Positions 21,325-30,367 of a stretch of 64,000 nucleotides of DNA are shown in pieces; position 1 is the stretch's first letter, and each line of letters opens with the position of its first letter. This stretch comes from Thermostichus lividus PCC 6715 (GTDB taxonomy: Bacteria; Cyanobacteriota; Cyanobacteriia; Thermosynechococcales; Thermosynechococcaceae). The position numbers were made by a program, and so were the translations under genes. The notes under the pieces were generated by a model. It was not told the origin of the DNA. It saw only the letters and a list, made by a program, of their open reading frames with translations, and ran no database searches. Location: contig NZ_CP018092.1 in assembly GCF_002754935.1 (NCBI RefSeq), positions 1,302,001 to 1,366,000 of the forward strand, in the 5' to 3' direction.

Positions 21325-23343
21325 TTAATAATTTGACGAGTGTCCGACGAGGCGATCGCGCAGGCGTTTAATCTGATCCCGATAGCGGGCGGCCTCTTCA
21401 AAGGCCAGCTCGTGGGCAGCCGCTTTCATTTTGGCTTCGAGATCTTGGATAATTTGCGGGATATCCTCTAAGCTAAGTGCTGCCAAATCCTGGCTGGGAA
21501 TGACTGGGACTGGCTCAGCATGCAAACGGCGCGAGACATCCAGAAACGCCAAAATCGCGTTGCTGGTTTTCTTGAGAATGGGTTGGGGGGTAATGCCGTG
21601 GGCTTGGTTATAGGCTAGTTGAATGCGGCGGCGGCGTTCCGTTTCCTGAATGGCCTTTTGCATACTGTCGGTTAAGGTGTCGGCGTAGAGTATTGCTTGA
21701 CCCCGCACATGGCGAGCGGCGCGGCCAATGGTTTGAATCAGCGATCGCTCCGCCCGCAGGAATCCTTCCTTATCGGCATCGAGAATGGCCACGAGGGAGA
21801 CTTCGGGCAAGTCTAAGCCTTCCCGCAGCAGGTTCACGCCAATAAGCACATCAAAGTCCCCTTGGCGGAGGGCTTCGAGAATTTCAATGCGCTCGATGGC
21901 ATTAATTTCCGAGTGGAGATAGCGCACCCGCACGTGGCGCTCCTGAAAATACTCTGTGAGATCTTCGGCCATCCGCTTTGTCAGGGTGGTCACCAAGACC
22001 CGCTCGTGGCGATCGCAGCGCTCACGAATTTCCGCGTAGAGATCATCTACTTGGCCATGGGTAGGACGGACAAAGATTTCTGGATCCACTACTCCTGTGG
22101 GGCGAATAATCTGCTCAATAACCCGACCGTCAGACACCGCCAACTCCCAATCCCCAGGGGTAGCAGAGACAAAAATACACTGGTTCACCTTGCCCCAAAA
22201 CTCGTCCGCCTTGAGGGGACGGTTATCCGCAGCGCTAGGGAGGCGAAAGCCATGGTCAATCAGCACCTTTTTGCGAGCTTGGTCACCGTTAAACATGCCG
22301 CGAATTTGAGGAACAGTCACGTGGGACTCATCCACCACCAGTAACCAGTCCTCAGGGAAATAATCTAGTAAACACTCCGGTGGCTCCCCAGCTTGGCGTC
22401 CAGCAAGGTGGCGCGAGTAATTTTCCACCCCATTGCAGTAGCCCACCTCCTGAAGCATTTCTAGGTCATAGCGAGTGCGCTGCTCCAGCCGCTGCGCCTC
22501 CAGCAGCTTATTTTGCGATTCCAAATAGGCCACCTGAGCCTTTAGTTCCTCCCTGATAGCGTCACAGGCCGCCTCAAGGCGTTCTTTGGGCGTGACAAAG
22601 TGCTTGGCCGGATAAATGCTCAGGCGATCGACACTTTGCAGCGTTTCCCCCGTCAGCGGGTCAACATAGCGGATGGCCTCAATATCATCGCCAAAAAATT
22701 CCACCCGAATTATCCGATCTTCATAGGCTGGGCCAATTTCTAGCACGTCCCCTTTCACCCGGAAGCGCCCTCGCCCCAATTCCACATCATTGCGGCTGTA
22801 CTGAATCGTAGCCAACTGCCGCAACAGTTGCCGCAGATCGGTCTCGATACCGACTTCTAGGGTCACGGCTGCTTTGAGGTACTCAGCAGGAATCCCTAAG
22901 CCATAGATACAGCTAATAGAGGCAACGACGATAACATCCCGCCGTTCAAACAGGGAACGGGTGGCGGAGTGCCGCAGCATATCAATTTCTTCGTTAATGG
23001 AGGCACTTTTTTCAATGTAGGTATCGGTGACGGGGAGATAGGCTTCCGGCTGGTAGTAGTCGTAGTAGGAGATGAAGTACTCGACGGCATTCTCCGGGAA
23101 AAACGACCGCAACTCGTTGCATAACTGGGCGGCAAGGGTTTTGTTATGGGCTAGGACTAGGGTGGGGCGGCCAATCTCCTCAATGACTCGGGCAATGGTG
23201 TAGGTTTTGCCGGTACCCGTTGCCCCCAAAAGAGTTTGAAAGCGATGCCCTGCCTGAACCCCCGCCACCAGTTTGCGAATGGCTTGGGGTTGATCACCGG
23301 TCGGTTCAAAGGGGGCATGGAGACGAAACAGTGCAGTCTGCAT
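21325..23343 (-). CDS. uvrB: Excinuclease ABC subunit B
   Basis: The 672-residue DNA repair helicase has Walker A ([10 protein letters not shown]), the beta-hairpin region [19 protein letters not shown] (DEAD-type Walker B), helicase motifs V and VI ([27 protein letters not shown]) and a C-terminal UVR motif near residue 640 ([17 protein letters not shown]) that contacts UvrC. It forms the damage-verification complex with UvrA in nucleotide excision repair. Length agrees with the family. The start at 23343 leads straight into the conserved [17 protein letters not shown]. Confidence 0.98.
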   Translation of the reverse strand: MQTALFRLHAPFEPTGDQPQAIRKLVAGVQAGHRFQTLLGATGTGKTYTIARVIEEIGRPTLVLAHNKTLAAQLCNELRSFFPENAVEYFISYYDYYQPEAYLPVTDTYIEKSASINEEIDMLRHSATRSLFERRDVIVVASISCIYGLGIPAEYLKAAVTLEVGIETDLRQLLRQLATIQYSRNDVELGRGRFRVKGDVLEIGPAYEDRIIRVEFFGDDIEAIRYVDPLTGETLQSVDRLSIYPAKHFVTPKERLEAACDAIREELKAQVAYLESQNKLLEAQRLEQRTRYDLEMLQEVGYCNGVENYSRHLAGRQAGEPPECLLDYFPEDWLLVVDESHVTVPQIRGMFNGDQARKKVLIDHGFRLPSAADNRPLKADEFWGKVNQCIFVSATPGDWELAVSDGRVIEQIIRPTGVVDPEIFVRPTHGQVDDLYAEIRERCDRHERVLVTTLTKRMAEDLTEYFQERHVRVRYLHSEINAIERIEILEALRQGDFDVLIGVNLLREGLDLPEVSLVAILDADKEGFLRAERSLIQTIGRAARHVRGQAILYADTLTDSMQKAIQETERRRRIQLAYNQAHGITPQPILKKTSNAILAFLDVSRRLHAEPVPVIPSQDLAALSLEDIPQIIQDLEAKMKAAAHELAFEEAARYRDQIKRLRDRLVGHSSNY

Positions 23344-23727
23344 GGATGATGCCTTTACTCTCTAGCTCATACCTTAACTCAATCGCCGAAAATTCCCCTA
23401 GCTTTGTAAATTTCAACAATTTTTGGAAAAGTTTGTTAGTTTGCTTTATCTAATTAGTAAAAATTATCACTGCACTAGCGGGAGAGCCGCCAGTTTTTTG
23501 AGGTTGGCGAGGCCTATAGCTCTCAGGCAAGTTTTCTGGATGGGGATGAGGTGCCTAACTACGGTGAAAAACCCAACGGCTGGAACCCCTCTGGAAAATG
23601 AGCCAAATGGGGGCTGTATCGAACAGCTAATCAATCGTTGGGGAGCGCTGCGTGGCTAGATGCCAATTTCTTGGGGGGCTGCAAATTGCATCCCCTTTGC
23701 TCAAGGTGGTATATTAACGGTACTTAA
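23344..23727. other. Intergenic region between uvrB and tRNA-Leu
   Basis: No convincing protein gene is present. A 78-codon open frame (23423-23659) has no recognisable similarity or ribosome-binding site. The segment 23470-23550 resembles an aptamer (separate entry). A TATATT hexamer near 23710 could be the -10 element of the tRNA gene. Confidence 0.5.
23470..23550 (+). promoter_or_regulatory. Possible glycine-riboswitch-like structured RNA
   Basis: The plus strand has GCGGGAGAG at 23478-23486 and CTCTCAGGCAAG at 23520-23531, which pair through GGGAG/CTCTC-type complementarity and match the two most conserved strings of glycine aptamers. Between them is a hairpin CCGCCA...TTGGCG. The second conserved internal motif (CCGAAGG) is not clearly present, and no glycine-cleavage gene follows. 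This may be a degenerate aptamer or chance similarity. Confidence 0.22.
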
Positions 23728-24092
23728 GGGGGCGTGGCGGAATGGTAGACGCTGCGGACTTAAGAAATTGAGCCTTAGTAGAGAAATCTATTAAGTGACT
23801 GCTCTCAAACTCAGGGAAACCTACGTTTGCCCTTGGCAAATATGGCAATCCTGAGCCAAGCCGAGTTCATCAGGGGCGATCGCTTGTTTGGCAGGCTCTG
23901 TCAGTACGGCGATTATCGATGAACGCGGAAGGTGCAGAGACTCGACGGGAGCTACCCCACCGTAGGCATTCTACGCGGGTAAAGGGAGAGTCCAATCCTC
24001 AACACCTTGGGGTGGTCGCGAAAGCGTCAGGAGGATGAAAATCCGTTGACCTTAAACAAGTCGTGAGGGTTCAAGTCCCTCCGCCCCCACCA
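23728..24092 (+). tRNA. trnL: tRNA-Leu (anticodon UAA), split by a group I intron
   Basis: Exon 1 (23728-23761) begins GGGGGCGTGGCGGAATGGTA and ends in the anticodon loop after CTT. Exon 2 (24038-24089) begins AAAATCCG and ends with the acceptor CGCCCCC plus discriminator A; CCA follows in the DNA (24090-24092). Joined, the anticodon loop reads CTTAAAA with anticodon TAA, and the seven acceptor pairs GGGGGCG/CGCCCCC are perfect. The insertion between U34 and A35 is the standard position of the ancient cyanobacterial and plastid intron. Confidence 0.95.
23762..24037 (+). other. Group I intron in tRNA-Leu(UAA), no ORF
   Basis: The 276-nt intron starts AAGAAATTGAGCCTTAGTAG and ends in G. The core P7/J motif AGAGACTCGACGGGAGCTACCC is intact, as in the self-splicing subgroup IC3 introns at this site. 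A U ends exon 1, allowing the U-G pair of P1. No homing endonuclease is encoded; a GCGATCGC sits in a peripheral stem. Confidence 0.92.
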
Positions 24093-24149
24093 CTACCGTT
24101 CACGATGGGGCAGGGCGATCGCGCCATGCTGTCCACTTACGGAAATGCC

Positions 24150-25457
24150 ATGAAAGCAGAGTATCGGCAGCGGCAGCAGCAGTTTTTAGAAAAACTGGGC
24201 ACTGGTGTAGCAGTTTTTTGTAGTGCGCCCCGTGCCATTATGCACAATGATGTGGACTATAACTTTCGCCAAGAAAGTAACTTTTACTATTTGACGGGGT
24301 TTAATGAACCGGAGGCAGTGGCAGTTTTCGCCCCGAGTCACCCTGAGCACCGCTATGTTCTTTTTGTGCAGCCGAAAGATCTTAGCCAAGAAATTTGGAC
24401 TGGCGCACGCTTGGGGGTTGAGGCGGCCAAAGAGCAGTTGGGCGCAGATGCAGTGTATCCCATTGGGGAGCTAGACCAGCACCTAAGCCACTATCTAGAA
24501 ACGGGTGATACGCTGTACTATCACTTTGGCCATCACGAGGCGTTTAACCAGAAAATTCTCAAGCACTATCAACGCCTATTAGCGACGCTGCCAAAACGGG
24601 GAACAGGTCCACGCGCTATTGCTGACCCCAGCTTAATTCTTGCGCCCATGCGGCAAATTAAGTCGCCAGCAGAGCTGGAGTTGATGCGGCGGGCGATCGC
24701 CATCACGGTTGAAGCGCACCAGCGGGCAAACGAGATCGCCGCCCCCGGACGCTGGGAGTACGAAATTCAAGCAGAGATCGAGCATATATTTCGCCTCAGG
24801 GGTGGGGATGGCGCTGCCTACCCGTCTATTGTGGCCTCTGGTGCCAATGCCTGTGTCTTGCACTACACGGAAAATCAACGGCAAATGCAGGCAGGGGATC
24901 TGCTGTTGATTGATGCGGGCTGTGCTTACCAGTACTACAATGCCGACATCACCCGCACCTTTGCGGTCAGCGGCCAGTTCAAAGGGGAGCAAAAAGCGAT
25001 TTATGACCTTGTTCTAGCGGCACAACAGGCGGCGATCGCCCAGGTCAAACCCGGCCATCCCTACAACCACATCCACGATGCTGCCGTGCGTGTGATTGTT
25101 GAAGGGTTAGTGGACTTAGGGTTACTGCAAGGCGACATAGACACCTTGATCAATGAGGGGAAAGAGACCAATAGTCAAGCGTACCGCACCTTTTTTATGC
25201 ACGGCACCGGTCACTGGCTCGGCTTAGATGTACATGATGTGGGGCTGTACAAACACAACAAGGAGACATGGGTAACCCTGCAACCCGGCCAAGTCCTGAC
25301 GGTTGAACCCGGGATCTACATTCATCCTGAAGCTACCCCTACCGAGGGGCAGCCAGACATTGACGATCGCTGGCGGGGCATTGGGGTGCGCATTGAAGAT
25401 GATGTCCTTGTGACTACAACCGGTTGCGAGGTGCTGACCGCCGCAGTTCCCAAGTAA
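24150..25457 (+). CDS. pepP: Xaa-Pro aminopeptidase
   Basis: From ATG 24150 the protein has 435 residues. It has the N-terminal creatinase-like domain (RQRQQQFLEKLGTGVAVF, FNEPEAVAVF) and the pita-bread metallopeptidase domain with two-metal ligands in LLIDAGCAYQYYNADITRTF (Asp, Asp), FMHGTGHWLGLDVHD (His), VEPGIYI (Glu) and IRIEDDVLV-type GVRIEDDVLV (Glu). It removes an N-terminal residue preceding proline. The frame is open back to 24063, inside the tRNA gene; 24126 and 24105 are other possible starts, but homologues begin at the MKAEYRQRQQQ region. Confidence 0.93.
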   Translation: MKAEYRQRQQQFLEKLGTGVAVFCSAPRAIMHNDVDYNFRQESNFYYLTGFNEPEAVAVFAPSHPEHRYVLFVQPKDLSQEIWTGARLGVEAAKEQLGADAVYPIGELDQHLSHYLETGDTLYYHFGHHEAFNQKILKHYQRLLATLPKRGTGPRAIADPSLILAPMRQIKSPAELELMRRAIAITVEAHQRANEIAAPGRWEYEIQAEIEHIFRLRGGDGAAYPSIVASGANACVLHYTENQRQMQAGDLLLIDAGCAYQYYNADITRTFAVSGQFKGEQKAIYDLVLAAQQAAIAQVKPGHPYNHIHDAAVRVIVEGLVDLGLLQGDIDTLINEGKETNSQAYRTFFMHGTGHWLGLDVHDVGLYKHNKETWVTLQPGQVLTVEPGIYIHPEATPTEGQPDIDDRWRGIGVRIEDDVLVTTTGCEVLTAAVPK

Positions 25458-25528
25458 GTGGTGGATTTTTATTGGACACAGTAAACTACCCCGCCCTATA
25501 GGCGGATAGAGAATTCTACAGCACTAAG

Positions 25529-25933
25529 TTAAAAATTAGTGTGAATCGCCTCAACTGGACATGCAGCAACGCACTGCTCGCAAACAATACAACGGGAGCG
25601 CGTAAACTGTAGCTGAAATGTTTTTGGATGCAGCGTGAGGGCTTGGGTTGGACACACGCCCGTGCATAAGCCACAGTGAACACAGGCCTGCTCATCAATC
25701 ACAATTTCACGACTTGCAAGGGAGACCTCAATATTCTGCTGCCGCAACCAATCTAGTGCGGCCTCCATCTGATCAATATCTCCCGCTAGTTCTAGGACTA
25801 GTTTGCCCACTTGGTTAGGGGCAACTTGAGCACGGATAATATTTGCAGCAATATTAAAATCTTTTGCCAGTCGATAGGTGACAGGCATTTGAATCGTTCG
25901 TCGCGGAAACGTCAAGGTCACTCGCTTTTTCAA
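25529..25933 (-). CDS. NIL-domain 2[4Fe-4S] ferredoxin
   Basis: The 134-residue protein has an N-terminal NIL domain (residues about 1-75), the ligand-binding fold otherwise attached to methionine ABC ATPases, and a C-terminal dicluster ferredoxin. The eight cysteines are 84, 87, 90, 94 and 115, 118, 121, 125, each in CxxCxxCxxxCP spacing. Such NIL-ferredoxins occur in cyanobacteria and have been linked to sulfur amino acid metabolism, but their redox partner is unknown. It is monocistronic, convergent with pepP, and the 358 bp upstream of it hold no other gene. Confidence 0.88.
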   Translation of the reverse strand: MKKRVTLTFPRRTIQMPVTYRLAKDFNIAANIIRAQVAPNQVGKLVLELAGDIDQMEAALDWLRQQNIEVSLASREIVIDEQACVHCGLCTGVCPTQALTLHPKTFQLQFTRSRCIVCEQCVAACPVEAIHTNF

Positions 25934-26291
25934 AGGATGATGCCCTTAACCTACCCCTTTAGCATAACCCGCAAGAATCCGCCGCTTCAAATCTTTGTTC
26001 AAATCTTTGATTGAAGCGCGAGATGAATTGCGGCAGCAATCTGCGGTAGGCTATTTATCGTGAATTCGGCTTGCCCTAATCCTTAAAGCCGTCACGATCA
26101 GACCGTACCCAAATGAAGACTTACAGGTCGTGCTGCTGAATTTGGGAGTACTGTGTAAGACTAAAGCAGTATGGGCGAAAGTTCATTACGGTAGAGATAG
26201 TTGGAAGCCCGTGCTCTATTCCATAACAATGAGTGTCGGGGAGTGCACAAGCAAGTTACTCAAGTTGTTGTAAGGTCTCAGTTGCATAACG
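25934..26291. other. Intergenic region, divergent ferredoxin/ankyrin genes
   Basis: No gene is evident. The segment 25984-26017 has a 7-bp perfect inverted repeat (GCTTCAA/TTGAAGC) enclosing two direct copies of CAAATCTTT, a possible operator. The rest shows no clear hairpin-plus-T terminator or RNA motif. Confidence 0.4.
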
Positions 26292-26777
26292 ATGAGTGAG
26301 CTGTTCTCAGCAATTGAAAACGGTGATTTAAGTGCAGTGATAGGGGCGATCGCCAGTGGTGCTAACCCCAATATTGCAAATGATGCAGGCGTGATGCCCC
26401 TTGCCATCGCCGCTGAACTGGGGCATACAGAAATCGTAAAGGTATTACTAGCGGCGGGTGCGATGGTGAATCAGAGCGATAGTGAAGGCTGGACACCGTT
26501 AATGGCGGCTGCGGGAGGAGGATTCACCGCCATTGTCGAACTTCTACTTACCGCAGGGGCAGATGTCAACGCCAAGACCGAGTTTGGACTGACCCCTCTA
26601 ATGGCTGCGGCGGCAAAAGGACAAGCAGCCACCGCGCAGCAACTCATTGCCGCAGGGGCTGATCTGGATGCTAAGGATCACAACTCGTGGACAGCCTTGG
26701 TGTGGGCACTGGACGGGAAACAAACTAAGGTGGTTGAGGTCATTAAAGCAGCGCGGGCACAACAACTGAAATCATGA
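26292..26777 (+). CDS. Ankyrin repeat protein
   Basis: The 161-residue protein consists almost entirely of four to five ankyrin repeats, with the repeated pattern GxTPLMxAAxxGxxxxVxxLLxAGAxVN (for example GWTPLMAAAGGGF, GLTPLMAAAAKGQ). It has no signal peptide, membrane segment or enzymatic domain, so it probably acts as a soluble protein-binding scaffold. Its stop codon overlaps the start of the mechanosensitive channel gene (ATGA at 26774-26777), so the two are translationally coupled and the channel is the obvious candidate partner; that is an inference. Confidence 0.88.
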   Translation: MSELFSAIENGDLSAVIGAIASGANPNIANDAGVMPLAIAAELGHTEIVKVLLAAGAMVNQSDSEGWTPLMAAAGGGFTAIVELLLTAGADVNAKTEFGLTPLMAAAAKGQAATAQQLIAAGADLDAKDHNSWTALVWALDGKQTKVVEVIKAARAQQLKS

Positions 26778-28579
26778 TTAAATACGTCGGCTTATTTTTA
26801 GCAACGGCTCCTGCAAGTCTTTTGCTGGCTCAGGTTGCTCGAACTGAACGCTTACGATTTGCCATCTTTGAGGCATTGCAAATTGTGGGTATTGTTGCAA
26901 TTGCCATCTTTAGTGATTGGCTACTGATTCAACTGGGATGGAAATACCTACAAGAGCGGCTAAATCAACTACTGGTCACTACAGCGCAGCCATGGCTTAG
27001 CCTAGGTAGTAGTCTGATCCGCTTGATCCTGCGCATTCTGCTGTGGTCATTAGTCCTCTCTTGGGTATTACAGTCAGTAGAAAGTTTGTCCCCTTGGCAC
27101 GATCGCATCGATAGTATCACTTCTTTCTTGCTACAAAAGATTTCTGTGATTTTTAATACCCCCTTTATGCAATTGGGGCAGACTAAAATCACCCTGAACT
27201 TCCTCTTTATCATCCTTTTTCTATCCATTACAGTTATTTTCACCTCCCGTTGGATCAGTGAATGGATTAAAAACCGCATCTTAATCCAACTACGAGTGGA
27301 TCGCGGTAGTCAGGAAACCATTACCCGAGTGGTGAGCTACAGTCTCAGTTTTGTTGGTTTTATCATTGTTTTGCAAACCGCTGGGATTGACCTTAGCTCA
27401 CTAACAGTCTTGGCTGGGGTACTCGGAATTGGGTTTGGTTTTGGTTTACAAAATTTAGCGAGTAACTTTATTAGTGGCTTAGCAATTCTGCTAGAGCATC
27501 CCATCAAAGTGGGTGATTTTATTGAAGTGGATGGCTTGCTGGGCACAGTGGAAAAAATTTCGATTCGTGCCACCATCATTCGCACCAATGATAGCCAGTA
27601 CGTTATTGTGCCCAACAACCGCTTCATTGAAAAGAACGTTGTCAATTGGAGTTATGGTAGTCCGGATAGCCGCATTCACATTCCCGTGAACGTTGCCTAC
27701 GGCAGTGATACTGTTTTGGTGACAGAGGCGCTTCTTAGTGCTGCACGTCAGGATCCCCGTGTGCTGCTCAGTCCACCCCCCAGTGTGTGGTTTCGTAGTT
27801 TTGGCGAGAGTGCCTATGTCTTTGAGCTATTGGTATGGATTAATCGCCCTCAAGACTCGGAACCCATTAAAAGTGCTTTGAATTTCTTAATTGAGCAAGA
27901 GTTGCGGCAGCGGGACATTGAAATCCCATTTCCACAACTAGACCTGCGCCTGCGAGATGTCGGGGATTTACGGGCTATCACCCGCTATTATCGCCGGTCA
28001 ACCCCAGCGTCTGAGTTGGCAGAGGTAACAGAAGCAAGCACCAGTGTGGCCAAACCCAAACCGAAATCAGCCAGCCCCCTGCCGCCACTATCGGATCTGC
28101 TGCGCAACATGAGTTGTTTTACCCGCTGCTCCAATGCTGATTTGCAAATGCTGATTGAGCTAGGGACGCGCCGATTTTACGATGTGGGGGAGATCGTTTT
28201 CCGTGAGGGAGATCCTGGCGATGCCTTTTACGTTGTTTTAGAGGGATCGGTGGAGGTGCGCTCTGAGCACTTGGATCAAATTTTGGCAACCCTTTACCAA
28301 GGTGATTTTTTTGGTGAGATTGCTGTGCTGACGGGGATGCCGCGATCGGCCACTGTGCGAACCCTTGAAGATACCATCCTCTTTGTTGTCCATCGAGGAG
28401 CGGTACAACGCTTGCTACAGGCACAACCCCAACTGGCAGAGGACATTGCCCATGAGCTAGCGGCACGGCAGCAGGTTCTCCAAGAGTTGGGCTTAGCGGG
28501 CATGAATGGTAAAGGTACACCATCGCTGCCGCCATTGCACTGGATTCGACAACGGCTGCGCACGTTGTTTAGCGTTTAG
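26774..28579 (+). CDS. Mechanosensitive channel (MscS family) with C-terminal cyclic-nucleotide-binding domain
   Basis: The 601-residue inner-membrane protein has about five hydrophobic segments in residues 1-235. The MscS pore helix and beta domain follow (LGIGFGFGLQNLASNFISGL, HPIKVGDFIEVDGLLGTV). The C-terminal third carries a cNMP-binding fold at about 450-560, with FREGDPGDAFYVVLEGSVEV and the phosphate-binding cassette FFGEIAVLTGMPRSAT. The cassette has Glu and Arg in the positions that contact the cyclic nucleotide. Such channels release solutes on membrane tension; here gating could be tuned by cAMP or cGMP. An ankyrin gene overlaps its start by 4 bp. Confidence 0.93.
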   Translation: MIKYVGLFLATAPASLLLAQVARTERLRFAIFEALQIVGIVAIAIFSDWLLIQLGWKYLQERLNQLLVTTAQPWLSLGSSLIRLILRILLWSLVLSWVLQSVESLSPWHDRIDSITSFLLQKISVIFNTPFMQLGQTKITLNFLFIILFLSITVIFTSRWISEWIKNRILIQLRVDRGSQETITRVVSYSLSFVGFIIVLQTAGIDLSSLTVLAGVLGIGFGFGLQNLASNFISGLAILLEHPIKVGDFIEVDGLLGTVEKISIRATIIRTNDSQYVIVPNNRFIEKNVVNWSYGSPDSRIHIPVNVAYGSDTVLVTEALLSAARQDPRVLLSPPPSVWFRSFGESAYVFELLVWINRPQDSEPIKSALNFLIEQELRQRDIEIPFPQLDLRLRDVGDLRAITRYYRRSTPASELAEVTEASTSVAKPKPKSASPLPPLSDLLRNMSCFTRCSNADLQMLIELGTRRFYDVGEIVFREGDPGDAFYVVLEGSVEVRSEHLDQILATLYQGDFFGEIAVLTGMPRSATVRTLEDTILFVVHRGAVQRLLQAQPQLAEDIAHELAARQQVLQELGLAGMNGKGTPSLPPLHWIRQRLRTLFSV

Positions 28580-29091
28580 GCTGCAGGGGTTAACTGGCTA
28601 ATGAGGTCATGGTGCTGGGGAAACTGCTGTTGCAGGTGGTGACGGCTGGCTAGGCGGAAATCCCGAAAATCGAAGCCGGGTGCGACTGTGCAACCCACAA
28701 GGCTAAAGGTGTTGGGATCATTCACGGTGGCACCAAACCATGCGGTTGCTGGTACTACTTGCTGGAGTTGCTCACCGTCTTCAACGTTGATCCCTAGGGG
28801 GAGTCGCTCATAGACACCGCTGGGGGTGATCATGTGAATGGTCAAGCCACTGCCAGCATAAAAATGCCACACTTCATCACTGGCAATTTGATGCAGCAGC
28901 GATCGCTCCCCTGAGCGCAGCAGAAAATAAATGCTGGTACTGTAGGCGCGATCGCCCCCCGCAAAGTGAGGGGGCAAGGCTACTGCTGGAATTGTGCCTG
29001 CTGCCCGATAGACTTCCCGAAAGTACCCACCCTCAGGGTGGGGCTGAAGCTGAAGCGCCCTTACCCAATCCTCCGCTTGCCATGAGTTCAT
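28576..29091 (-). CDS. Cupin protein of the DUF985 family
   Basis: The 171-residue protein contains LQPHPEGGYFREVYRA, STSIYFLLRSGERSLLHQI, SDEVWHFYAGSGL and GATVNDPNTFSLVGCTVAPGFDFRDFRLA. This is the single-cupin DUF985 pattern (YML079w-like), a beta-barrel fold with a polar cavity and no defined reaction. Length is normal. It converges with the MscS-CNBD gene, with a 4-bp overlap of the 3' ends, and lies directly downstream of the sigma factor gene (15 bp), so it may be in the sigma factor's transcript. Confidence 0.9.
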   Translation of the reverse strand: MNSWQAEDWVRALQLQPHPEGGYFREVYRAAGTIPAVALPPHFAGGDRAYSTSIYFLLRSGERSLLHQIASDEVWHFYAGSGLTIHMITPSGVYERLPLGINVEDGEQLQQVVPATAWFGATVNDPNTFSLVGCTVAPGFDFRDFRLASRHHLQQQFPQHHDLISQLTPAA

Positions 29092-29105
29092 GCTTTTACC
29101 ATGCC

Positions 29106-30113
29106 TTAGCTGGCTAGGTATTCGTACATTTGCTGCCGTCGCCGCCGTAAATGGTCTAAGGCTTGACGTTCGAGCTGCCGTACCCGCTCTCGGCTGAGGT
29201 TAAGCTGCTCACCCACCTTAGCTAGGGAGAGTTCCTGGCCATCGCTTAACCCGTAGCGCAGGGTCAGCACTTGCCGCTGCTGGGGGGTCAACTCCGCCAG
29301 CCAGAGATGGACATCATCCCGCAGTGACTCAACCGTGGTGAACTGCTCCGGCGAAATACTGTTGTCTTCGAGTAATTCGCCGAGTTCCGTATCTTGGTTA
29401 TCGCCAACTCGGAGGTCAAGGGACACGGGCTGCCGTGCCAAGGTGAGGTATTCACGGATTTGCTCTGGCTCCAGCTCTAAGGCCGCAGCAATTTCTGCGG
29501 GGGTGGCACTGCGCCCTAACCGCTGGGACAGTTCCCGCTGGGTTCGCTTAATTTTATTTAGCTTCTCAGTAATGTGGATAGGCAAGCGGATGGTGCGTGC
29601 CTGCTGAGCGATCGCCCGCGTGATGGCTTGACGAATCCACCAGTAAGCGTAGGTAGAAAACTTGTACCCCCGGGTGGGATCAAATTTCTCCACCCCTCGC
29701 TCAAGGCCAAGGGTGCCTTCTTGCACCAAATCTAATAGTTCTAAATTCCGCTTTTGGTATTTTTTGGCCACAGACACCACCAGCCGGAGGTTGGCCTCAA
29801 TCATCTTCTGCTTGGCGCGCTGACCCTGCTTCAGCAGACTGTTCAGTTCCTTGAGACTAAGATTGCAGGCAGCCGCCCATTCTTCAAGGGTTAGCTCACG
29901 GCCTAAGGACTCCGCTAAGGCATCGTGCTTTTCCCGTAGCGCCATCATTTGCTGGACTTGTTTCCCCAGAATGATCTCTTGCTCGTGGCTGAGGAGCGGC
30001 ACCCGGCCAATTTCTTGGAGGTAGGTGCGCACCATGTCAGTGCTGATACTGGGACTAGTTGTCGTTTTTGCGGCGGAGTTTATCATAGCAGCACACATTC
30101 CAACGGTATTCAA
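29106..30113 (-). CDS. RNA polymerase sigma factor, group 2 (SigA family)
   Basis: The 335-residue protein is a sigma-70 factor without region 1.1. It has region 1.2 (MVRTYLQEIGRVPLLSHEQE), region 2 with the core-binding and -10-recognition helices (RLVVSVAKKYQKRNLELLDLVQEG, GYKFSTYAYWWIRQAITRAIA), region 3 and region 4 (TLRYGLSDGQELSLAKVGEQLNLSRERVRQLE). Length and the non-essential N-terminus place it among cyanobacterial group 2 factors (SigB-SigE) used in stress, carbon or nitrogen responses; which one cannot be fixed. The start could be at 30113 or ATG 30086. Confidence 0.93.
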   Translation of the reverse strand: MNTVGMCAAMINSAAKTTTSPSISTDMVRTYLQEIGRVPLLSHEQEIILGKQVQQMMALREKHDALAESLGRELTLEEWAAACNLSLKELNSLLKQGQRAKQKMIEANLRLVVSVAKKYQKRNLELLDLVQEGTLGLERGVEKFDPTRGYKFSTYAYWWIRQAITRAIAQQARTIRLPIHITEKLNKIKRTQRELSQRLGRSATPAEIAAALELEPEQIREYLTLARQPVSLDLRVGDNQDTELGELLEDNSISPEQFTTVESLRDDVHLWLAELTPQQRQVLTLRYGLSDGQELSLAKVGEQLNLSRERVRQLERQALDHLRRRRQQMYEYLAS

Positions 30114-30367
30114 AGGGATAGCAGCAGTTGCCGACGGGCATACGTGTAGAGGGTTTCAAGGTTGGGGACGATAATGACTCGCTAGAAAAAAGTTGACCAA
30201 TCACGTTTATGAGGTAGCCTAGCAGGAGTTAATTTTTTGACCTGTATCCTAATCTACTTAGACTTAAATTGTGCCCCTAAAGTTGCTGATTCATAACAGC
30301 CAACTTCTGAAATAAAAGTTAAATTTTGTCAACCAGTGGTAAGTCTGGCAATTGTGAACGCTGGGGA

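Noticed and set aside
23423-23659. 78-codon plus-strand frame before tRNA-Leu
   Set aside because: Composition is not protein-like and there is no ribosome-binding site; the aptamer-like strings are a better reading of the region.
26292-26777. Ankyrin gene as a phage or eukaryote-derived insert
   Set aside because: Codon use and flanking gene overlap look native, and no mobile-element ends border it.
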